From Deltaproteobacteria bacterium (GTDB lineage: Bacteria > Myxococcota_A > UBA796), in contig PALY01000130.1 of NCBI GenBank assembly GCA_002707085.1, positions 3,529-14,140 on the forward strand: DNA of 10,612 bases, written 5' to 3'. Positions 6,419 to 10,612 of the stretch are shown piece by piece (positions within the stretch are counted from its first letter, which is position 1; each line of letters opens with the position of its first letter). The notes below the pieces were generated by a model, which saw nothing but the letters and a program-made list of their open reading frames with translations, was not told the DNA's origin and searched no databases. The position numbers were made by a program, and so were the translations under genes.

Positions 6419-8650
6419 TCAAATCAATCGCCCTTGGAAACGACTCGCATTGCGCACCAAAATCGTCGTCGGCATGCCATCCAACAGCTCCATCAGATTG
6501 GCAGCATAAGCGTCTTCGTCGTCGGCACAAGGGACAGCCATTCCCACAAACACAAGGTTCGCATCGGCTGACGCCTCACGAATCACATCTCGGTAGGTCT
6601 TTTCTTCGGGACGCAGAATCACTTCTTGGTCAACATCCATACGAAGATCGGGCAGCATCGACTCAAATTTAGAGCGCAAGTCCTCCGCCTGTTCCGGTGA
6701 ATCAACCACGGACTTGAGAACAAGCCTGCATTCCCGCCAGTTGGGCGTCAAATTCAGCAGATGAGCCAACAGCAACATCATGTCGCCATTGTTCTGCTTG
6801 CCCTTCCACCAAACAACGATCTGACCATTTCCTCGAGCGCGGCTGCCTTTGACCGGCCGCACAATCATGGTCGACTTTTTCATTCCCGACATCCGCCGAA
6901 CAATGCCCAACAGTCGACCCAACCGAACTTGGTTTTCGCCCGGCCAACCCAACATCACCATGTTGGACTCCAAGCCCGCCATTCCATTCGCCTGAGCAAC
7001 CGTCACCATGCCCGGCTCAAGTTCGGGCACCGCTGCCGTCTCCGCAAAGGCCACAATCTGATTGTCCTGCAGAATCTTTCTATTTCGGGTGGCTATCGAC
7101 TCCGCTTGCCCATGCTCCTCAATGTCCCCCAAAAGCAAACTGCTCACCGTCACAATGCCACGGTCTTGGCTGAAGTTGGTCGCCATCCGAACCATGCCAA
7201 TGTTGCGCTCCAAATCAGCCACAAAAACCAAGATGTGCGGACGCCAGTTCCGTGGGTCGTGTTTGGATTGACCCAGCTTCAGCATGGCGAAACGAGCAAG
7301 GGTAAACCACATCCCACTGCGCAAATCACCCCACGTCGTACGCAAGGCCCTGCGACTCAGCATCCACCAAATCAAGCCCTCAAGAATCATCGCAATCAAA
7401 CACGCGAGCGAACTGATGGCGAACATCGCCATAAAACAACCCGCAAAACCAACCATGGACACCCACCAAGGAACCTTGATTCGGGGCCTAAACGCCGGGT
7501 CCGCAACGAGCGCTTCCAAGCCCGCCGCCAAGTTGAGCATTCCATACGTGGTCAGGAAAAACATGGTGACCACGCCTGCAACAGCATTCAGGTCGCCCAA
7601 CAGAACAGCACCCAAAGCCACCGCTCCTGACAACCACAAGGCCACCATGGGCTCGCCGTTCTTCTCGTCCACTTTGCCCAAAACAGACGGTACAAGATTG
7701 TCTTCCGCCAACGCCTGAAGTGTTCGCGGCGCCGCCAGAATGGAACCAATTGCACTGGACAAAATCGCGCCCCACAGACCACCCATGACCAATGGCGCCC
7801 ACGTAATCTCCGTCCAAATCATCGGATTGGCACGCAAGGTTTCCGCATCGGCCGAGTTGGCAAGCACCACCGGTACCGACAGATACACGACAAGCCCAAT
7901 CAGGACAGAAACCATCACACCACGAGGGATCGAACGGCTCGGCTCCTTCAAGTCACCACTCAGACCCAAGCCCGCCAGAATACCTGTCACGGCTGGGAAG
8001 AACACCGCAAATACTTCCATAAAGGTCGCATCCGGAAACTCACCCACCATCGGTACTTTCGAACCTTCAAAGTCTGCGCCCACAAACAAGGACACCAAAG
8101 ACACGGCAATGAACGCCATGATCGGAAGCTGCATCTTTAAGGCCAGCACCGTGCTTCGAGCGGCGATCAATACCACCACCACAATGATGGCGGCCGCAAT
8201 CCACGGCACATTTGCACCGGGCCACAACAACTGCACACTCTCCGCCAACCCAAAGGCATACAGCGTCAGACTGAGGGCTTGTGACAAATACAAAGGAATG
8301 CCCAATGCACCCCCAAGCTCCAAACCCATACTGCGAGAGATCAACCAATAGGCACCGCCACCACCAACACGCATACTGGTGGCCAAGGCACTCAGGGACA
8401 AAGAGGTAATGATGGTCACCAAGTGCGCCATCAACACAATCATGATGGTGCCGCTTAAGCCCGCATTTCCTACGACCCAGCCAACACGCAGATAAAGAAT
8501 GACACCCAAGATCGTGAGCGTCGTCGGTGTGACGACACCCAGAAGAGTGCCCAGCCCAAGCCCTTGACTGCTACCCCCTGCACCGCCAGAAACCCCTGCC
8601 CCGCTCGATGTTCCCTCGCCCTCTTGGCTCACCACTCCCCCTGTACTCAA
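6419..8650 (-). CDS. SLC12-type cation-chloride cotransporter
   Basis: The protein has 743 residues: an APC-superfamily transporter with the animal NKCC/KCC (SLC12) architecture. About 12 membrane spans occupy residues 35-435, with a cytoplasmic C-terminal domain from about 469. Hallmarks are TM1 with GVILYLRVGWVVGNAGL (49-65), the motif FFPAVTGILAGLGLSGDLKE (217-236) continuing into PSRSIPRG, and GSILAAPRTLQALAEDNLVP (302-321). RPHILVFVADLERN and a WWKGK...LLLAHLL stretch (614-632) mark the C-terminal SLC12 domain. It likely moves chloride with Na+ and/or K+ for ion or volume balance; the ions cannot be told from sequence. Residues 1-33 are an odd Gly/Ser-rich tail. The start is uncertain: the frame opens at a TTG (8650) without a good ribosome site, while AGGGGGAG (8642-8635) lies just before GTG codons at 8635 and 8632. 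It is convergent with the heparinase-like gene and divergent from the TAT gene. Confidence 0.9.
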   Translation of the reverse strand: MSTGGVVSQEGEGTSSGAGVSGGAGGSSQGLGLGTLLGVVTPTTLTILGVILYLRVGWVVGNAGLSGTIMIVLMAHLVTIITSLSLSALATSMRVGGGGAYWLISRSMGLELGGALGIPLYLSQALSLTLYAFGLAESVQLLWPGANVPWIAAAIIVVVVLIAARSTVLALKMQLPIMAFIAVSLVSLFVGADFEGSKVPMVGEFPDATFMEVFAVFFPAVTGILAGLGLSGDLKEPSRSIPRGVMVSVLIGLVVYLSVPVVLANSADAETLRANPMIWTEITWAPLVMGGLWGAILSSAIGSILAAPRTLQALAEDNLVPSVLGKVDEKNGEPMVALWLSGAVALGAVLLGDLNAVAGVVTMFFLTTYGMLNLAAGLEALVADPAFRPRIKVPWWVSMVGFAGCFMAMFAISSLACLIAMILEGLIWWMLSRRALRTTWGDLRSGMWFTLARFAMLKLGQSKHDPRNWRPHILVFVADLERNIGMVRMATNFSQDRGIVTVSSLLLGDIEEHGQAESIATRNRKILQDNQIVAFAETAAVPELEPGMVTVAQANGMAGLESNMVMLGWPGENQVRLGRLLGIVRRMSGMKKSTMIVRPVKGSRARGNGQIVVWWKGKQNNGDMMLLLAHLLNLTPNWRECRLVLKSVVDSPEQAEDLRSKFESMLPDLRMDVDQEVILRPEEKTYRDVIREASADANLVFVGMAVPCADDEDAYAANLMELLDGMPTTILVRNASRFQGRLI

Positions 8651-8652
8651 AA

Positions 8653-8715
8653 CCGGTGTAACCGCTCAACAGAAAACGAATCTAACCACGAACGCCCAAG
8701 AAACGGCGACACCGG
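8653..8715. repeat. Inverted repeat spanning a divergent promoter region
   Basis: CCGGTGT (8653-8659) and ACACCGG (8709-8715) are perfect seven-base inverted arms separated by 49 bases, one near each divergent gene start. No convincing -35/-10 pair is visible on either strand in this 78-base gap. The arms could be regulator half-sites or a coincidence. Confidence 0.3.
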
Positions 8716-8728
8716 ATAAGCAATTCTT

Positions 8729-9238
8729 ATGAAAATCACTCGACGTCATCTACTTGCACTTACAGCTGCCACTACGGCAGTGGGTGCAATCGGCGTCGGA
8801 GGGTTGGCGCTACAGTGGTGGGACCAGCCCGCAGATGCTCCCTACAAGGTACTCAACAACGAAGAAGCAGCCTTCATTCGGGCATGGGGCGGCTGCGCAT
8901 TTCCAACAACACCCACCATCCCCCTCCCCGTCGATGAAGCCCACTTGGACAGGTTCTTTGATTCGTTCTCAACGGTCATGCCCCCCGATGCGGCCCGTTT
9001 ACTTCGGCTTCTTCTGCACGCATTAAACTCGGCGACACTGCCCACACACGGCGGATACTTCGTTGACTTGGACGCCCAAACACAAATGGACATCTTTGAG
9101 TCATGGACCCATTCAGAAATCAGCGAGTTTAGAAGCGCAACCCAATCCCTGACCCTGCTGCTCGGAATGGGGTGGTCCATTCACCCATCCGTGGCTCCGT
9201 TCATGCAAAAAATGCACAGCTGTGGGTATGGCGTATGA
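8729..9238 (+). CDS. Twin-arginine small subunit of a GMC dehydrogenase (gluconate 2-DH subunit 3-like)
   Basis: The protein has 169 residues. It begins MKITRRHLLALTAATTAVGA, a twin-arginine (TAT) signal with Arg5-Arg6 and a hydrophobic core to about residue 28, so it is exported folded or stays anchored by that segment. The mature part has the layout of gluconate 2-dehydrogenase subunit 3-like proteins: an early LNNEEAAFIRAWGGCAFP helix and turn, a VDEAHLDRFFDSF helix, then a LLRLLLHALNS helix. In that family the small subunit partners a GMC flavoprotein and supplies its TAT signal for co-export. The downstream gene is exactly such a flavoprotein, overlapping by ATGA, which supports the call. 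Sequence similarity to the family is weak by eye. The ATG at 8729 has only a distant GGA before it, so translation initiation looks weak. Confidence 0.8.
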   Translation: MKITRRHLLALTAATTAVGAIGVGGLALQWWDQPADAPYKVLNNEEAAFIRAWGGCAFPTTPTIPLPVDEAHLDRFFDSFSTVMPPDAARLLRLLLHALNSATLPTHGGYFVDLDAQTQMDIFESWTHSEISEFRSATQSLTLLLGMGWSIHPSVAPFMQKMHSCGYGV

Positions 9239-10612
9239 CGATTCCAAACGCCGAAAACCTGTTTCACCCACCACCACCAGCCGATGGCTTCGACGACGTG
9301 GGTGCAGGCAGAAGCATAGAGGCAGATGTGGTGATCGTAGGCACAGGTCCCGGAGGCGCCAGCGCAGGCCGGGTACTCAGCGCGTCTGGCCTGAAGGTCG
9401 TGTTTATCGAGGAAGGCCCACCGAAAAGTCGGTTCCGTCCAAACCAAGCCCACACCATGAAATACCACATGCAAGAAAGTGGAATGATTGTGGCTAGAGG
9501 CAGCGGGTTTCTGCCCATCGCTGCCGGCAGAGGGGTTGGAGGCGGTACACTGATCAACTCGGCCTTGAGCTTCCAACCTGCACCCGATGTGCTGAACAAA
9601 TGGGCCAAGCTTCTACAGGATGATCACTGGGGTTCAGATGCCCTGTCGCCCATCTATGATGAAGTGTCTGAACTAATTGGCGTCGGGACTACACAAGAAT
9701 GGTTCGCCGGAGAGAACAACCGACTGATCAAACGCGGTGTTGAAGCCCTGGGACTTGAAGGTGGCTTGGCCCCGCGAAGCACGCCCCGGTGCGTCGGGTG
9801 CGGCATCTGTAACTACGGATGTCCAACCGGTGGAAAGGCCAGCATGAACCTGACCCTACTGCCCGTTTCCGTAGAGCAGGGGGCGCTGATTCAAGCGGAC
9901 ACCAAAATCACGGAAGTCATGATCGAAAATGGCCGGGCCGTCGGTGTCCGGGGTTTTGCATACCATCCCGACACTGGCGAACAGGGCGGAGAAGTAGTCG
10001 TCCGTGCGACGCGTACCGTGCTGTCTTGTGGAGCCATCGGTACACCACGCCTCCTTTGGGGATGTGGCCTGGGTGAACAACTGGGGCCAGTTGGAGATGG
10101 CCTACATGTCCACCCTGGTTCAGCAATCTTTGGGTTTTGCGACCACGAAATCAACCTCTGGAGAGGTGCAACTCAAGGCGCTTATTTCCACCACCCCGAC
10201 CTTCCAGGCGTCCTTCCACACGGGTTTACCGCCCCACCCGACGTCTGCCTGATGGCCATGGACATGGTGGGAACGCGGTTAGAGGAAGGGATTAAGCTGC
10301 TTCCACATATGGCTGGGATGGTGGTCATGATCTCGGACAAAGGCGAAGGAAAAGTGCGCGCCACATCCGATGGGCGCGCCGACGTGACCTACGATTTCGC
10401 CCCCGACGATATTGAACGCATAAAGAAAGGCATGGTAGAAACCGCAAGAGTGATGCTCGCGGGTGGCGCCCGAGAAATTTTTACCCCCGTCTACGGTGTA
10501 GGAAAACACACGACTGCAGAATCTTTGGCCGAAGCATTGAAACCCACAACCATCAAAGACTTTACGCTGTACGCCGCACACCCCATGAGTACCTGCAGGA
10601 TGGGCATCGACC
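9235..10612 (+). CDS. GMC-family FAD oxidoreductase with ferredoxin-like Cys cluster (3' end off window)
   Basis: The frame is open from ATG 9235 to the right edge (459 codons), and the C-terminus is missing. Residues 32-41 (VVIVGTGPGG) form the FAD-binding turn with Gly36, Gly38 and Gly41; VVFIEEGP ends with Glu59/60 for the ribose. GRGVGGGTLIN (98-108) is the second GMC signature. HPMSTCRMG (from His449) is the motif that leads into the catalytic region in this family. Between them lies Cys186-x2-Cys189-x2-Cys192-x3-Cys196-Pro. Bacterial GMC proteins related to long-chain alcohol oxidases carry similar cysteine-rich segments, so oxidation of an alcohol or sterol-like substrate is plausible. 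The protein has no signal peptide of its own. With the upstream TAT subunit (ATGA overlap), co-export to the periplasm is likely. The substrate and the terminal electron acceptor are unknown. Confidence 0.92.
   Translation, partial: MTIPNAENLFHPPPPADGFDDVGAGRSIEADVVIVGTGPGGASAGRVLSASGLKVVFIEEGPPKSRFRPNQAHTMKYHMQESGMIVARGSGFLPIAAGRGVGGGTLINSALSFQPAPDVLNKWAKLLQDDHWGSDALSPIYDEVSELIGVGTTQEWFAGENNRLIKRGVEALGLEGGLAPRSTPRCVGCGICNYGCPTGGKASMNLTLLPVSVEQGALIQADTKITEVMIENGRAVGVRGFAYHPDTGEQGGEVVVRATRTVLSCGAIGTPRLLWGCGLGEQLGPVGDGLHVHPGSAIFGFCDHEINLWRGATQGAYFHHPDLPGVLPHGFTAPPDVCLMAMDMVGTRLEEGIKLLPHMAGMVVMISDKGEGKVRATSDGRADVTYDFAPDDIERIKKGMVETARVMLAGGAREIFTPVYGVGKHTTAESLAEALKPTTIKDFTLYAAHPMSTCRMGID

Noticed and set aside
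6761..7630. 289-codon plus-strand open frame
   Set aside because: It lies wholly antisense to the SLC12-type transporter, which has clear family motifs. The translation is His/Gln/Arg-rich with no recognisable domain.
7740..8351. 203-codon plus-strand open frame
   Set aside because: It is antisense to the transporter membrane region and has no ribosome site or domain. The absence of stops follows from the codon bias of the real gene.
8715..8720. GATAAG as a -10 for the TAT subunit gene
   Set aside because: It matches poorly, lacks a -35 and would start transcription almost at the ATG.

Overview
The window is densely coding, moderately GC-rich bacterial DNA holding seven protein genes. I see no rRNA, tRNA, CRISPR array, insertion sequence or phage gene. 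Several features point, by inference, to a deltaproteobacterial-type lineage (Myxococcota, Bradymonadota or a relative), probably an uncultured one. These are a large one-pass membrane protein with a eukaryotic-like kinase fold, an RpoH-class sigma factor with a long acidic N-terminus, an alanine-rich repeat lipoprotein, and a twin-arginine protein paired with a GMC oxidoreductase. The taxonomic assignment cannot be made firm from the sequence alone.

Layout: (1) 1-1784, minus: 5' part of a lipoprotein with TPR-like alanine-rich helices; its 3' end lies off the left edge. (2) 1923-3857, minus: a 644-residue pseudokinase-like protein with one membrane span, an Ala/Lys/Pro linker and a small four-cysteine C-terminal domain. 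(3) 3858-4079: a divergent intergenic region with an extended -10 element facing the pseudokinase and a sigma-32-like promoter facing the sigma factor. (4) 4080-5150, plus: RpoH-family sigma factor. (5) 5147-6388, plus: a protein resembling the heparinase II/III fold, overlapping the sigma gene stop by four bases. (6) 6419-8650, minus: SLC12-type cation-chloride cotransporter, convergent with the previous gene and followed by an intrinsic terminator. (7) 8729-9238 and 9235 to beyond 10612, plus: a twin-arginine small subunit and a GMC flavoprotein with a ferredoxin-like cysteine cluster, overlapping by ATGA; the flavoprotein is cut by the right edge.

The genes fall into three likely units. 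The pseudokinase and lipoprotein form an envelope or signalling pair. The sigma factor and the heparinase-like gene form a translationally coupled operon, probably heat-shock or self-controlled. The small subunit and GMC flavoprotein form an exported dehydrogenase whose electron acceptor is not visible. The transporter stands alone. Codon choice depends strongly on strand: minus-strand genes favour G/T in third positions and the plus-strand genes around the sigma factor favour C/A, which suggests strong replication-strand skew. The items most worth a second look are the catalytically dead kinase, the sigma-32-like promoter in front of rpoH, the sigma-coupled heparinase-like gene and the four-cysteine GMC enzyme.
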